DNA of 43,391 nucleotides from Sphingomonadales bacterium (lineage in GTDB: Bacteria; Bacteroidota; Bacteroidia; UBA7662): assembly GCA_016872215.1 (NCBI GenBank), contig VHAX01000018.1:1-43391 (forward strand). The letters are read 5' to 3'. The position numbers and the translations under genes were made by a program. Of this stretch, positions 15,289 to 24,583 are shown in pieces (within the stretch, counting starts at the first letter, position 1; each line of letters starts with the position of its first letter). The notes beneath the pieces are model-generated. The model made no database searches. It was given only the letters and a program-made list of their open reading frames with translations, and was not told where the DNA came from.

Positions 15289-16455
15289 TCAGGACTTCCT
15301 AAACCACTCCTGCATGAAGCGGCGGGCAAAGAGACGGCGGGGAACGCTATTCATCACCAGCAACTCCTCACCCAGATGGGCAGCCTCATCGAGAAAGCGT
15401 AGCATGCGGCGTGCGGGATTGCGGGTAAACAGCCGTTCAAACAGCTCGGACCCACTGAAATCGCCGAGGCAGAGGACCGACAACAACGTGTTGTCGTAGA
15501 GCCGATAGCGCTGGCGCCGGAAATCGGGGTTCACGATCGGTGGTTGTGATCGACGAAGCAACGCGACTATGGCATCACTGTGGCGTTGAATGTTGCTGAA
15601 GGTATAGCCAGTTGAGCCTTTGGTTTGTCCACCCGCCGTCCCCAAAAACAGCACGTGCCCGCGGCGCACGGGGAAGGCCGCGCTACTCATGGGTATTTTG
15701 CCCTCTTCCACATGCCCAACCTGCCAGGAGCCCAGCCTGAGGTGAGTCGACAAATACGCGCGGAGTTCATCTTCATAGGCGTAGGTAGGCCACACCTCCG
15801 GAGAAAACACCGTGTATTCTACGAGGGCATGTGTGGTTGTGTAGGGCAGCACATACACAAAGCAGGTACCATCGCGCTGCGGCGTGCGAAAGTCCATAAA
15901 AACCGGGCAATCGGAATTGAAGGCCGCTTGCTCTGTCTGAATTTCCCATCCCAGAAAATGCTGCCAGAGGAAATGCCCCTGCTGGGCCGACTTCAGGACG
16001 TCGTTTTCGAGCAGGCTGGAAAAGACCCAGCGAGCGGTGAAACTGCCGGCGGAGGTGTGCACCTCGGCACCCGTCTCGCCATGCCCGGTGTGGTAGACCT
16101 CGGCCTGGCACCATTCAATATGGCTGCAGGTTGACAATCGATCCTGGGCAAACCGGTAGAAATCAGGCCCACGGAGCATTTTATAACGGTATCCCCCCAA
16201 TTCCAGTCGTCGCGACGCGGAGGGACCAAAAAAATCGAATTGCGACCACTGCCGTAAGCACACCGGGTCGAAAAGTCCATCCCCCTCCTCCCAAAAACAC
16301 CAGGTGCGGTCGTTTTCGGTTTTGGCACTGCGGTCGATCAGCAGAATGCGGCGGTTGTTGAAATCGGGATGGGAGAGGCGGAGCGCGAGACTCAGACCAG
16401 CCGCACCAGCGCCGGCGATGATATAGTCGTAGGCCGTGCCCTTTACCGCTTCCAC
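15289..16455 (-). CDS. crtY: Lycopene beta-cyclase CrtY
   Basis: 388-residue FAD-dependent CrtY-type lycopene cyclase, which forms beta-ionone rings of carotenoids. The N-terminal dinucleotide fold is DYIIAGAGAAGLSLAL, followed by ILLIDR and DRTWCFWEEGDG (a CrtY hallmark); VFMDFRTPQ, FVYVLPY, LVEYTVFS and the late block GTAGGQTKGSTGYTFSNIQRH are also typical. The start is a GTG at 16455, overlapping the preceding membrane protein gene by 13 bases. No other carotenoid genes (crtB, crtI, crtZ) are in the window, so the pathway must be encoded elsewhere. Confidence 0.95.
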   Translation of the reverse strand: MEAVKGTAYDYIIAGAGAAGLSLALRLSHPDFNNRRILLIDRSAKTENDRTWCFWEEGDGLFDPVCLRQWSQFDFFGPSASRRLELGGYRYKMLRGPDFYRFAQDRLSTCSHIEWCQAEVYHTGHGETGAEVHTSAGSFTARWVFSSLLENDVLKSAQQGHFLWQHFLGWEIQTEQAAFNSDCPVFMDFRTPQRDGTCFVYVLPYTTTHALVEYTVFSPEVWPTYAYEDELRAYLSTHLRLGSWQVGHVEEGKIPMSSAAFPVRRGHVLFLGTAGGQTKGSTGYTFSNIQRHSDAIVALLRRSQPPIVNPDFRRQRYRLYDNTLLSVLCLGDFSGSELFERLFTRNPARRMLRFLDEAAHLGEELLVMNSVPRRLFARRFMQEWFRKS

Positions 16456-16808
16456 AGGGAAGGGGGATAAAAACTACACGCCAGCAAAAGGTGACTGGTG
16501 TAGGAAGTGAGTGTTACCGTGATGGCGGTCACCACCACCGTAAGCCCGATCAGTAGGGGGGCGGGGAGTTGACTAACCGCAGTGAGTATGCTGAGTGTCT
16601 CAGCCTCAGGGAATTTGAGCGTCATACAGCACAAGAGTGAGCAGAGCGACAACAACGCGTAGTGCCACCACCGAACGCCCCGAATGGGCAGGCAGCCTAT
16701 CGCTACCGAGGCCCCCACCAGCAGCCAGAAGCTGCCCATATTGAACTGTACATGGATGAGGGTCACCAAAGCCAGGAAATACCAGAAAAATCTTGAAGGA
16801 ATTGGCAT
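16443..16808 (-). CDS. Small hydrophobic membrane protein of unknown function
   Basis: 121 residues, mostly hydrophobic, with about four membrane segments (residues near 8-20, 26-41, 47-62 and 83-110). No family is recognised. It lies 12 bases after the penicillin-acylase gene and overlaps crtY by 13 bases, so the three genes form one operon by spacing. Translational coupling to crtY is likely. Role could be linked to carotenoid membrane function, but this is only from position. Confidence 0.65.
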   Translation of the reverse strand: MPIPSRFFWYFLALVTLIHVQFNMGSFWLLVGASVAIGCLPIRGVRWWHYALLSLCSLLCCMTLKFPEAETLSILTAVSQLPAPLLIGLTVVVTAITVTLTSYTSHLLLACSFYPPSLWKR

Positions 16809-16820
16809 AACAACAAATAA

Positions 16821-19169
16821 TTAGCGGTCGAAGCGATAGGTGGATACGTAGTCGGTGTCTTGGAAGGTGGCTACTGGCCGAAAGGTGTGATAGCCACCCT
16901 CCAGCCAGGTCCGCACCTGATCGGAATAGTTGCGGCTGTTGAACCGGCCACTTTGTCCACCCGTCAGGTGCAGCCACGCCCGGGGTCCGTCGGGCCGCAT
17001 CTCGATAATGGTGCGCATGCTGGCGGCGTGGGTACTGGGAAGGTGACTGGCTACGTTCACGGTGCGGTTGCTGCCGGGTGAGGCGAATTCGGGAATCCCG
17101 AGAGCGGGCAATTTCAGGCGGTGAGTCACCAGAGTGGTATGGAACCGGCCATACAGCCAAGTCGCGGGATCTTTACCCAAACGCGATTTCAAATCAGCCT
17201 GACTGCTGTCCCACGCCTCCCTGGCGAGCTCGAGCGATGAAAGCTGCCGTCCGCCCCCGACTGGTACGCTGTCGTCGGTGGCCACCACTGTAAAGATGTG
17301 CTGCTCCAGGGGGGGTAAACGTTTACCCCCGCCCAAATACGCCACCACCCGATTGCGGAGGTGGTTTTTGAAGCTGTAGAGTAGGGTAGGTGCCACCAGC
17401 GCCGTGTCCATTTGTCCACCCCACCCCTCCAAATAAACGCGCATCGGTCCGCTCACATCCAGCAGAATTTCCCGCAGGATGGGGTAGTCCATATCCACCA
17501 CATCCATGTGCAGTTGTCGCATCCCGTCAAAATCGAGCGGGGGCAGCGTGTCGATGAGTGCCGTGATGCGCCGCCCCCGTCCGGAAGATTCGTAGCGGGT
17601 ACTGATGTGGGCCGCCAGGGGGTGGTCAACCTGCTCCTGGTTGGCGCTGTGCCAGTAATCCGATGGTGGATCGACCGAGTTGAGGTAGCCCTGCATGCGG
17701 GTGAAGCCGATGAGCTGATCGCGGCGGCTACCTTTGCGGATTCCTTTTGCGGGTAGGGGGTGTATGCAGGCCCCACCGGCGGTCACCCCACCGATGTGGC
17801 CGCTTCGGTCGGCTAATACAAAGTTCTGGGGGGGTTGCAAATAATGTTGCAAGGCCGCTTGCGCCTCTGCAAGACTACGGGCTTTTTCAAAACCGAGGAA
17901 GGTCAGTCCCTCATTCGAGGGGTGCTGTCCGATCCAGTTCACGGCCAGGTAGCGTCCTGCGAGGGTGTCGGCGATCCCAAAATGGGTGTGGTAGAAGGTT
18001 TTGCTGACGGGTTTTGCCCCTTTCACGGATATTTCTACGGTGAAGGGATTCAAGGACACCCAGACGCCGTCGAGTCGGTAGTGGGTACCCTCTTGGTTTA
18101 CCTCCAGTGAATAGAAATCGACCAGATCCCAGGTGGCGTTGGTCATCCCCCAGGCCACATCGTTGTTGAAGCCACTGATCACGAAGGGCGATCCGGCGAT
18201 GCTGAATCCGCGGCGGATCTGCCCGCCCACCGATTTATGAATTTCATACCAGGTAGAGGGCAGCGCGATTTCCAGGTGGGTGTCATTGCACAGCAGGGGA
18301 AAGGTAGATGCGGATTGACTTCCCCTTACAACCCAATTGTTGCTGCCCAGTGGGGTATCGTCGAGGTTCACCACACGCGCCTGGGGGTAAAGGTGTCCAC
18401 CGACGAGGTCCATCGACTCATCCACCCGGGGCAATAAGCCCTGCATGATGCTATCATTGAGACTGAAGTTGGGATAGATGGGGTGGGGGGTACGGGTGGT
18501 GTGGGGATACCAAAAAGAGGTGAGTTCGGGTCCGATGCGGGTGTTGACTTCACTCGCGGCCAGGTCGTTTTCATTGTAGGTGAGGATGTGCGACATAAAC
18601 CGGAGCAGGTAGAACATATTCTCTTTTTTCCATTCCGTGGGATGTATGCCGAGCAGGTGGAATTCGAGAGGTAAGGTTGCAGGCGATAATCGGCTGATGT
18701 AGCGGTTCACCCCGGCCGCATAGGCCTCCATTCGTTTGGCGAGTTCGGGCACGCTGTCGGCCATTCCCCGATACCAGGTCACCGCTAAGCTGTCGAATTG
18801 AAATTTCCGCCAGAAGAGGTCGCTCTTCAGCGCTCGTTCACCAGCTACCTCGCTGAGCTGCCCCTTCACCACGCGAACGGCCATTTCCATCTGGAACAAG
18901 CGGTCGCGGGCGTGTACGTAACCGATAGCGTAGTCGGCCGCCTCGTCGTTCTCCGCGAAAATGTGGGGGATGCCCAAGCTGTCGTAGCCCACCGAAACGG
19001 GTCCGTACGGACTCTGCTTAAAGCGTTCGCTTTGGTCGAAACGCTGGTCGATTTTAAGCGGAGAGGTAGGCCAGGTGAAAAATCGGGCCAAAACGGGTAG
19101 GCTACCCCAGTTTTGCTGGGCCGCCCAGAGCCAGGCCATCGTCAGCACAAAGAAAAGGAGTTTCTTCAT
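16821..19169 (-). CDS. Penicillin acylase family protein (Ntn-hydrolase)
   Basis: 782 residues with a signal peptide (KKLLFFVLTMAWLWAAQ). The penicillin-acylase alpha part shows PVSVGYDSLGIPHIFAENDEAADYAIGYVHARDRLFQMEM. The precursor is expected to cleave itself before Ser276 in LGSNNWVVRG, the new N-terminal nucleophile, followed by the beta subunit with ISGFNNDVAWGMTNA and WIGQHP. The end NVASHLPSTHAASMRTIIEM and LTGGQSGRFNSRNY fit the family. Substrates range from beta-lactams to N-acyl homoserine lactones and lipopeptides; the true one is unknown. The ATG at 19169 is preferred over a TTG at 19181. First gene of the group with the small membrane protein and crtY. Confidence 0.92.
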   Translation of the reverse strand: MKKLLFFVLTMAWLWAAQQNWGSLPVLARFFTWPTSPLKIDQRFDQSERFKQSPYGPVSVGYDSLGIPHIFAENDEAADYAIGYVHARDRLFQMEMAVRVVKGQLSEVAGERALKSDLFWRKFQFDSLAVTWYRGMADSVPELAKRMEAYAAGVNRYISRLSPATLPLEFHLLGIHPTEWKKENMFYLLRFMSHILTYNENDLAASEVNTRIGPELTSFWYPHTTRTPHPIYPNFSLNDSIMQGLLPRVDESMDLVGGHLYPQARVVNLDDTPLGSNNWVVRGSQSASTFPLLCNDTHLEIALPSTWYEIHKSVGGQIRRGFSIAGSPFVISGFNNDVAWGMTNATWDLVDFYSLEVNQEGTHYRLDGVWVSLNPFTVEISVKGAKPVSKTFYHTHFGIADTLAGRYLAVNWIGQHPSNEGLTFLGFEKARSLAEAQAALQHYLQPPQNFVLADRSGHIGGVTAGGACIHPLPAKGIRKGSRRDQLIGFTRMQGYLNSVDPPSDYWHSANQEQVDHPLAAHISTRYESSGRGRRITALIDTLPPLDFDGMRQLHMDVVDMDYPILREILLDVSGPMRVYLEGWGGQMDTALVAPTLLYSFKNHLRNRVVAYLGGGKRLPPLEQHIFTVVATDDSVPVGGGRQLSSLELAREAWDSSQADLKSRLGKDPATWLYGRFHTTLVTHRLKLPALGIPEFASPGSNRTVNVASHLPSTHAASMRTIIEMRPDGPRAWLHLTGGQSGRFNSRNYSDQVRTWLEGGYHTFRPVATFQDTDYVSTYRFDR

Positions 19170-19237
19170 AGTTTCTCTCAATCAAAAGTAGTGGGTTTTT
19201 GTGGGAAATTCTAAGGTGCAGATCCATTACATTTGAT

Positions 19238-19271
19238 CAGTTGCGGTCAATTTTCAGTTGCGGGCAATTTG
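19238..19271. repeat. Two adjacent 17-bp direct repeats upstream of the TonB-dependent receptor gene
   Basis: CAGTTGCGGTCAATTTT (19238-19254) is followed directly by CAGTTGCGGGCAATTTG (19255-19271), with two mismatches. They sit in the divergent spacer between the penicillin-acylase gene and the receptor gene, just upstream of or overlapping the putative -33 element. They could be tandem operator half-sites or a simple duplication. Confidence 0.6.
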
Positions 19272-19301
19272 CTATATATTGTCGGTTAGTCTCGTATTTT
19301 G
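19268..19301 (+). promoter_or_regulatory. Putative promoter of the TonB-dependent receptor gene
   Basis: A TTTG at 19268-19271 and TATTTTG at 19295-19301 are separated by 23 bases and resemble the Bacteroidota -33/-7 pair, although the -7 box is one T short of TAnnTTTG. Transcription would begin near 19307, giving a leader of about 20 bases to the ATG at 19326. Confidence 0.38.
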
Positions 19302-19325
19302 CAAACCTATTTCAGCCCGTTTTCT

Positions 19326-22208
19326 ATGAACCTAACGTGTGTTGCTTCGCGTACAGTTTTGTGTGCTCCTTCGCGTACCACTTCAAGTATTGTTTTGAAA
19401 GTGAGTCCGCCCCGCCCGTCACCCTTCATTCTCTTTACATGCCTCCTGATGGCTGTTTTATGGTTTGTACTGCCCAGCGATCTACACGCTCAGGGCGAGC
19501 AATCAGCGGTAACGGGTAGTATCAAGGACCAGGTGAGTGGGGAGCCGTTGATCGGCGCGTCGGTCGTCATTAAGGGATCGTTGACCGGTACCACAACCGA
19601 CGTACAAGGTAAGTTCACCCTCCTTCACAATCGTTCCTACCCCCTCACGTTGTTGGTTTCGTATATCGGATACAGAAATCAGGAGGTGCAGGCCCCGGGC
19701 GATGGCAAGCCACTTAACATTCGCCTGCAGGCCGACAATGTCCTGCTCAATAGTGTGGAGGTGGTCGACAGCCGAATCACCGAAAAGCAACGTGAATCAG
19801 CCCTTACAGTCGAGGCGATGGACGTTCTGGCCATTAAAGAGACCCCGGCTCCGTCCTTCTATCAGGGACTGGGTACCCTTAAGGGGGTCGACCTCACCAC
19901 GGCCAGCCTGGGATTTGTAATCATCAACACCCGTGGGTTCAACAGCACCTCACCAGTGCGCTCCCTCCAGTTGATTGACGGGGTCGATAATCAGTCACCC
20001 GGACTCAATTTCTCGCTGGGTAATTTCCTGGGGGCCTCCGAACTCGATGTGCTCAAGGTCGATCTGGTGGTCGGCGCGAGTTCGGCTTTTTATGGTCCGA
20101 ACGCCTTCAACGGTGTCATCAGCATGCAAACCAAAAGTCCGTTTACACACCCCGGACTAACGGCCAGTGTGAAGGCAGGTGAACGTGCACTGCTGGAGAC
20201 AGCCGTGCGTTATGCGCAGGTCTATAAAGACAAACAGGGTCGGGATAAGTTCGGGTGGAAGGTGAATTTATACCACCTGAGGGCCAACGACTGGGAAGCC
20301 ACCAATCTGGATCCGGTCGATTTTTCGCCCGTAACCCGTAACAATCCGGGGGGCTACGATGCGGTGAACCGGTATGGCGACGAGCAGCTCTCGGGGGGTA
20401 ACGACTACTCAGCACCCTATAGTGCCCGCGATTATCCGGGCTTGGGGATATTCTACCGGACGGGCTACGAGGAGAAGGATCTGGTCGACTACAACACCCG
20501 AAATCTGAAGATGTCGGGGTCCTTGCATTTTATGGTGAAGCCCGATGTGGAACTGATTGCCGCAGCCAATATGGGCAACGGCACCACGGTCTATCAGGGT
20601 GATAATCGTTTTAGTTTACGCGACATTTTCTTCTTTCAAAACCGAGTTGAACTGCGTAAAAAAGACAATTGGTTTATTCGGGCATATTCCACAAGAGAGG
20701 ACGCTGGCTCCTCCTACGACGCGGTCTTCACTGCACTGCGCATGCAGGATGCTGCCAAGGGCAACGGCAACTGGAACCTCGATTATGCCCGTTATTGGGG
20801 CAGCATCAACCGCGCCCGGGTTTATGCCCTCCCAGGAATGCCCATCTACCCCAATTTCCTGAGTCAGTTTGGCGTGGTCGACTCCGTACTGGGTGCCAAC
20901 ATCGATCTGCTGCGTTTGTGGCATCAGGAGGCGCGCAACAATGCTGATGTGCAGGGCAGGCTCACCGAAAGACCATTTTTTGTGCCTGGTACGGCTCAAT
21001 TCGACTCCTTGTACCAGGCGGTTACCGCCCGTACGCCCCGCGAAGGCGGCACCATGTTCTATGATCGTTCGGCGCTCTACCACGCTCAGGCCGAGAAGCG
21101 TTTTCTTTGGGAGCCTACTAAATTCACCTGGGTTGTGGGCGGAAACGTCCGATTGTTCCGTCCCGATAGCAGAGGCAGCATTTTCGTGGATACGCTCCAG
21201 GCCGACTCGACCTACCGGATGATCCGCAACAGTGAATTTGGTCTGTATACGGGGGCGGAGAAGGATTGGGGTGACTTCAAGATCAATGCGACGGTGCGCC
21301 TCGATAAGAACCAGAATTTCCGGTATGTGGTGTCGCCAGCCGCCTCTGTGGTCTACAAGCCCTCCGAAAAGCATGTGTTGCGCACGTCGTTTTCTTCGGC
21401 CCTGCGCAACCCCACCCTGGCCGATCAATACCTCTATTATAACGTAGGCCGGGCCATTTTGTTGGGCAACCTCACCGGATTCGATTCCCTGATCCGCGTT
21501 CCCTCTTTTGTGAAGTACCTCGACAGCCTCGACCGTCGTAGACTCGATTATTTCAACGTGGCACCCATTCAGCCTGAGCAGGTGCGTACCATAGAGTTTG
21601 GCTACCGTGGCATGTACAAGAAGTTGTATGTCGATTTGGGCTACTATTACTCCTGGTACACCAATTTCATCGGCTTCCAGTTGGGACTTGATGCGAACAT
21701 CACCGACTTTGGAATCAGCAGTCTTCAGGCCTATCGGGTGGCGGCGAACGCTGAGAGTAGAGTCGCCACTCAGGGGCTCGCGGTGGGGGGTAACTACTAC
21801 TACAACCGCTGGCTCTCGTTCAATTTCAACTACAGCTGGAACCGCCTGAATGTGGAGGGCACAGACGATCCCATTATCCCGGCCTTCAACACCCCCGAGC
21901 ATAAGTTCAACATGGGCCTGAGCGGACGGGAGATGGTGACCGAGTTTATGGGCATTACCCTGGCCGATTGGGGTTTCAACATCAACTACAAGTGGATAGA
22001 GGGATTCCTTTTTGAGGGTTCGCCGCAGTTTACCGGCCGCATTCCTACTTATGATATGGTCGATGCCCAGGTCAACAAGAACATCCCGTCCCTCAAAATG
22101 AATGTGAAGTTGGGGGCCTCCAATCTTCTGAACAAAAAGGTATTCCAGGTCTATGGCGGACCCCGCGTGGGCCGTCTCGCCTACCTGATGCTCACCCTCG
22201 ATTTATAA
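19326..22208 (+). CDS. TonB-dependent outer membrane receptor with CarboxypepD_reg-like N-terminus
   Basis: 960 residues from the ATG at 19326. A long n-region precedes the signal hydrophobic core (FILFTCLLMAVLWFVLPSDLHAQ). Next is a carboxypeptidase-like beta-sandwich (VTGSIKDQVSGEPLIGASVV ... GTTTDVQGKFTL ... VSYIGYRNQEV), then a plug domain (NTRGFNSTSPVRSLQLIDGV, GASSAFYGPNAFNGVISM) and a 22-strand barrel to the C-terminus (VYGGPRVGRLAYLMLTLDL). A TonB-dependent importer for an unknown ligand; there is no SusD partner downstream, so a siderophore, vitamin or other small ligand is as likely as a glycan. The next gene, DinB-like, is 13 bases away. Confidence 0.92.
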   Translation: MNLTCVASRTVLCAPSRTTSSIVLKVSPPRPSPFILFTCLLMAVLWFVLPSDLHAQGEQSAVTGSIKDQVSGEPLIGASVVIKGSLTGTTTDVQGKFTLLHNRSYPLTLLVSYIGYRNQEVQAPGDGKPLNIRLQADNVLLNSVEVVDSRITEKQRESALTVEAMDVLAIKETPAPSFYQGLGTLKGVDLTTASLGFVIINTRGFNSTSPVRSLQLIDGVDNQSPGLNFSLGNFLGASELDVLKVDLVVGASSAFYGPNAFNGVISMQTKSPFTHPGLTASVKAGERALLETAVRYAQVYKDKQGRDKFGWKVNLYHLRANDWEATNLDPVDFSPVTRNNPGGYDAVNRYGDEQLSGGNDYSAPYSARDYPGLGIFYRTGYEEKDLVDYNTRNLKMSGSLHFMVKPDVELIAAANMGNGTTVYQGDNRFSLRDIFFFQNRVELRKKDNWFIRAYSTREDAGSSYDAVFTALRMQDAAKGNGNWNLDYARYWGSINRARVYALPGMPIYPNFLSQFGVVDSVLGANIDLLRLWHQEARNNADVQGRLTERPFFVPGTAQFDSLYQAVTARTPREGGTMFYDRSALYHAQAEKRFLWEPTKFTWVVGGNVRLFRPDSRGSIFVDTLQADSTYRMIRNSEFGLYTGAEKDWGDFKINATVRLDKNQNFRYVVSPAASVVYKPSEKHVLRTSFSSALRNPTLADQYLYYNVGRAILLGNLTGFDSLIRVPSFVKYLDSLDRRRLDYFNVAPIQPEQVRTIEFGYRGMYKKLYVDLGYYYSWYTNFIGFQLGLDANITDFGISSLQAYRVAANAESRVATQGLAVGGNYYYNRWLSFNFNYSWNRLNVEGTDDPIIPAFNTPEHKFNMGLSGREMVTEFMGITLADWGFNINYKWIEGFLFEGSPQFTGRIPTYDMVDAQVNKNIPSLKMNVKLGASNLLNKKVFQVYGGPRVGRLAYLMLTLDL

Positions 22209-22221
22209 GCGACAGGCTACC

Positions 22222-22782
22222 GTGACACAGGCAGGGGTTGGTGCCCAGAAGGAATGGGAACTTCGGATTCAAACGGCTCACGCCGATTTTCTAAAAACCT
22301 TACGGTCGATCGACCCGTTGCAGGCGGAACGTCAACCCGCTACTGGCAAATGGAGTGCAGTTGGTCACGCCCAACATCTGGTTTTGTCGATCCTACTGGT
22401 GTGGGTCACTACATTCCTTCCGGTTTGGATGCATGCCCGGATTTTTGGGCGCTCAAATCGGGTGGCGCGGAACTACGATCAGGTTTCAGAAGCCTATCTG
22501 TGCAAGCTAGAGGGAAGTAAAGTTGAGGCACCTCCCATGTTGCGGCCAGCCCGGCAGTCGGCCATATCCGTCGACACGGTCGACGCCCGCCTCAAGGGTA
22601 TGCTGGGCCGCTACTGCAGTTCGCTGCATCGTTATAGCGAATCGGATCTCGATTCTTTACTGTTGCCACACCCTTTGATGGGCAAATGCACCCTTCGGGA
22701 GATGGCGTATTTTCTAGCCTGGCACGCCGCCTTCCACGGGCAATTGATCAGGCGAGATTACCAGACAGCATTTTTTCAATAG
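22222..22782 (+). CDS. DinB-like (DUF664/YfiT superfamily) four-helix protein
   Basis: 186 residues, starting with a GTG at 22222. The pattern fits the DinB four-helix metalloprotein fold: the first-helix region RIQTAHADFLKTLRSI, the SAVGHAQHLVLSILL block with His49/His52, and the C-terminal FLAWHAAFHGQLIRR with two further histidines spaced like the metal ligands of the family. Residues about 54-72 are unusually hydrophobic for a soluble DinB protein and could touch the membrane. DinB-like proteins include thiol-dependent transferases and many of unknown function. It starts 13 bases after the receptor gene and is probably co-transcribed. Confidence 0.72.
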   Translation: MTQAGVGAQKEWELRIQTAHADFLKTLRSIDPLQAERQPATGKWSAVGHAQHLVLSILLVWVTTFLPVWMHARIFGRSNRVARNYDQVSEAYLCKLEGSKVEAPPMLRPARQSAISVDTVDARLKGMLGRYCSSLHRYSESDLDSLLLPHPLMGKCTLREMAYFLAWHAAFHGQLIRRDYQTAFFQ

Positions 22783-22985
22783 AATTCTTCAAAGATCTTA
22801 TTGCTAACGCACTTAACCGATAGATTTTTGAATTTACGGAGATTGCTTGAGAAGGCTACAATTATTGAATCCAAACGGATGACAGAATGGTTTTAAGGAT
22901 CAAAAAAAGCCAGATCCAATCAAAAGGGGTTATAGGTTACCTGTCCCGGGAAAAGATGCGATCGAAAACAAAGGAGTAAAACCAA

Positions 22986-23020
22986 CAACGCCCGTCGGTG
23001 TGGAGTCCGAACGGGCGTTG
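22986..23020 (-). terminator. Strong GC hairpin downstream of metK (possibly bidirectional)
   Basis: CAACGCCCGT (22986-22995) pairs perfectly with ACGGGCGTTG (23011-23020), and an inner CGG/CCG adds three pairs with one bulge. On the minus strand it is followed by a short T-run, and it lies 103 bases after the metK stop; it could also end the DinB-like transcript from the other side. The rest of the 340-base spacer 22783-23122 is AT-rich and shows no gene. Confidence 0.5.
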
Positions 23021-23122
23021 AAGGGTTGTATATGATGATTGTGTAAAGAAGGTTGCGTAAAGAAAATTTTACAATACCAAAAAAAGAGTAATTTTTTGTT
23101 TACTCCTATATTAGAACATCAA

Positions 23123-24421
23123 TCAGTTATTGAAGGCCTTGCGGATCTCCCCGATGAAGTCGAGCTTCTCCCAGGTAAACAACTCAACCTGTATGGTTTT
23201 TTGATCATCCGGCTGGTTGCCCCATGAAATTGTTTTTTTCACCACCTGGGAGCGGCGTCCCATATGACCATAGGCGGCCGTTTCGGCATAGATGGGCTGC
23301 TGCAGTTTGAGTCGCCTGATGAGCATACCTGGTCGCATATCAAAAATTCCGGAAATCCGGCGGGCGATTTCGCTGTCTGATAATTTGCGGCCTTCCACAT
23401 CCCGAACCTTGGCCGTTCCGTAGGTGTTCACATAAAGTCCGACGGGTTCGGCCACGCCGATGGCGTAGGCCACCTGAACCAAAACCTGAGAGGCAACATC
23501 GGAGGCCACCATGTTTTTGGCGATGTGGCGTGCGGCATAGGCAGCCGAACGGTCGACTTTGGAGGGGTCCTTGCCCGAAAATGCACCGCCGCCGTGGGCA
23601 CCCTTACCACCGTAGGTGTCAACAATAATCTTGCGGCCCGTGAGGCCGGTATCGCCGTGGGGACCGCCAATCACGAAGTTGCCGGTCGGGTTGATGAAGT
23701 ACTTCACTTCTTCGGTAAACAGGCGGCGAACCTTCACAGGCAGGCGCTTGAGCACGCGGGGTATGAGGTAGCGGTGAATATCGGCCGTGATTTGTTCCTG
23801 CATAGCCTTCTGATTGCGCGATTCATCACCCGTTTGGATGAAGGGGTCATGTTGGGTCGAAATAACGATGGTATCGATGGCCTCAGGCTTGTGTTTCTCG
23901 CTGTAACGCACCGTTACCTGACTCTTGGCATCGGGGCGCAAATAGCGCATGGGTCGACTTTCGCGGCGCAGTATGGCCAGTTCGCGCAGGATGATGTGGC
24001 TGATTTCCAATGGCAGGGGCATAAAGCTATCGGTTTCGTTGGTGGCGTATCCAAACATCATCCCCTGATCGCCTGCACCTTGCTCCTCGGGCCGGGCCTT
24101 TTCCACACCCTGGTTGATATCGGGCGACTGTTCATGAATGGCTGAGATGACTCCGCAGCTGTCGGCATCGAACATGTATTCGGAGCGGGTATAGCCGATT
24201 CTGCGGATGGTATCGCGTGCTATTTTTTGAACGTCGACGTAGGCGGTCGACTTCACCTCCCCGCTCAGAACGGCGAGTCCAGTGGTCACCAGCGTTTCAC
24301 ACGCCACTTTGGATGCGGAATCCTGGGCTAAAAAGGCATCGAGCAGGGCGTCTGAAATCTGGTCGGCTACTTTGTCGGGATGCCCTTCAGAAACGGATTC
24401 AGAGGTGAATAGGTAAGACAT
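23123..24421 (-). CDS. metK: S-adenosylmethionine synthetase MetK
   Basis: 432-residue methionine adenosyltransferase, forming SAM from methionine and ATP. Signature blocks: [20 protein letters not shown] at the start, [15 protein letters not shown] (methionine/ATP loop), [20 protein letters not shown], and the phosphate loop [19 protein letters not shown]. Length is slightly above the E. coli enzyme (384) and normal for Bacteroidota. The 162-base upstream spacer shows no recognisable SAM riboswitch. It follows the E1 gene on the same strand with a hairpin between them. Confidence 0.98.
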   Translation of the reverse strand: MSYLFTSESVSEGHPDKVADQISDALLDAFLAQDSASKVACETLVTTGLAVLSGEVKSTAYVDVQKIARDTIRRIGYTRSEYMFDADSCGVISAIHEQSPDINQGVEKARPEEQGAGDQGMMFGYATNETDSFMPLPLEISHIILRELAILRRESRPMRYLRPDAKSQVTVRYSEKHKPEAIDTIVISTQHDPFIQTGDESRNQKAMQEQITADIHRYLIPRVLKRLPVKVRRLFTEEVKYFINPTGNFVIGGPHGDTGLTGRKIIVDTYGGKGAHGGGAFSGKDPSKVDRSAAYAARHIAKNMVASDVASQVLVQVAYAIGVAEPVGLYVNTYGTAKVRDVEGRKLSDSEIARRISGIFDMRPGMLIRRLKLQQPIYAETAAYGHMGRRSQVVKKTISWGNQPDDQKTIQVELFTWEKLDFIGEIRKAFNN

Positions 24422-24482
24422 GTCTAATTGTTTTGGTATTTAGTGTTAATTGTATATGATAAATCATAGGTAATTGAAAAAT

Positions 24483-24497
24483 CGGATTAAAAATCCG
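24483..24497 (-). terminator. Weak hairpin-plus-T-run terminator between the E1 gene and metK
   Basis: CGGATT (24483-24488) and AATCCG (24492-24497) form a 6-bp stem with a 3-base loop. On the minus strand five Ts follow close behind (24477-24481). It lies about 85 bases downstream of the E1 stop. The stem is short, so efficiency may be low. Confidence 0.4.
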
Positions 24498-24583
24498 TCG
24501 AATGACCATGTTTCGGGGCACAAATAACAAGATTTGTTCCGACAAACTCAAATTATTGCTCGCCGATGAAGAGGAAAATATAA

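Noticed and set aside
20616-21902. 428-codon antisense frame inside the TonB-dependent receptor gene
   Set aside because: The receptor frame shows clear plug and barrel motifs here; the antisense product has no recognisable domain and is a codon-bias shadow.
24422-24583. SAM riboswitch upstream of metK
   Set aside because: No recognisable SAM-I, SAM-II or SAM-IV core was seen; only a short hairpin that fits better as a terminator of the E1 gene.
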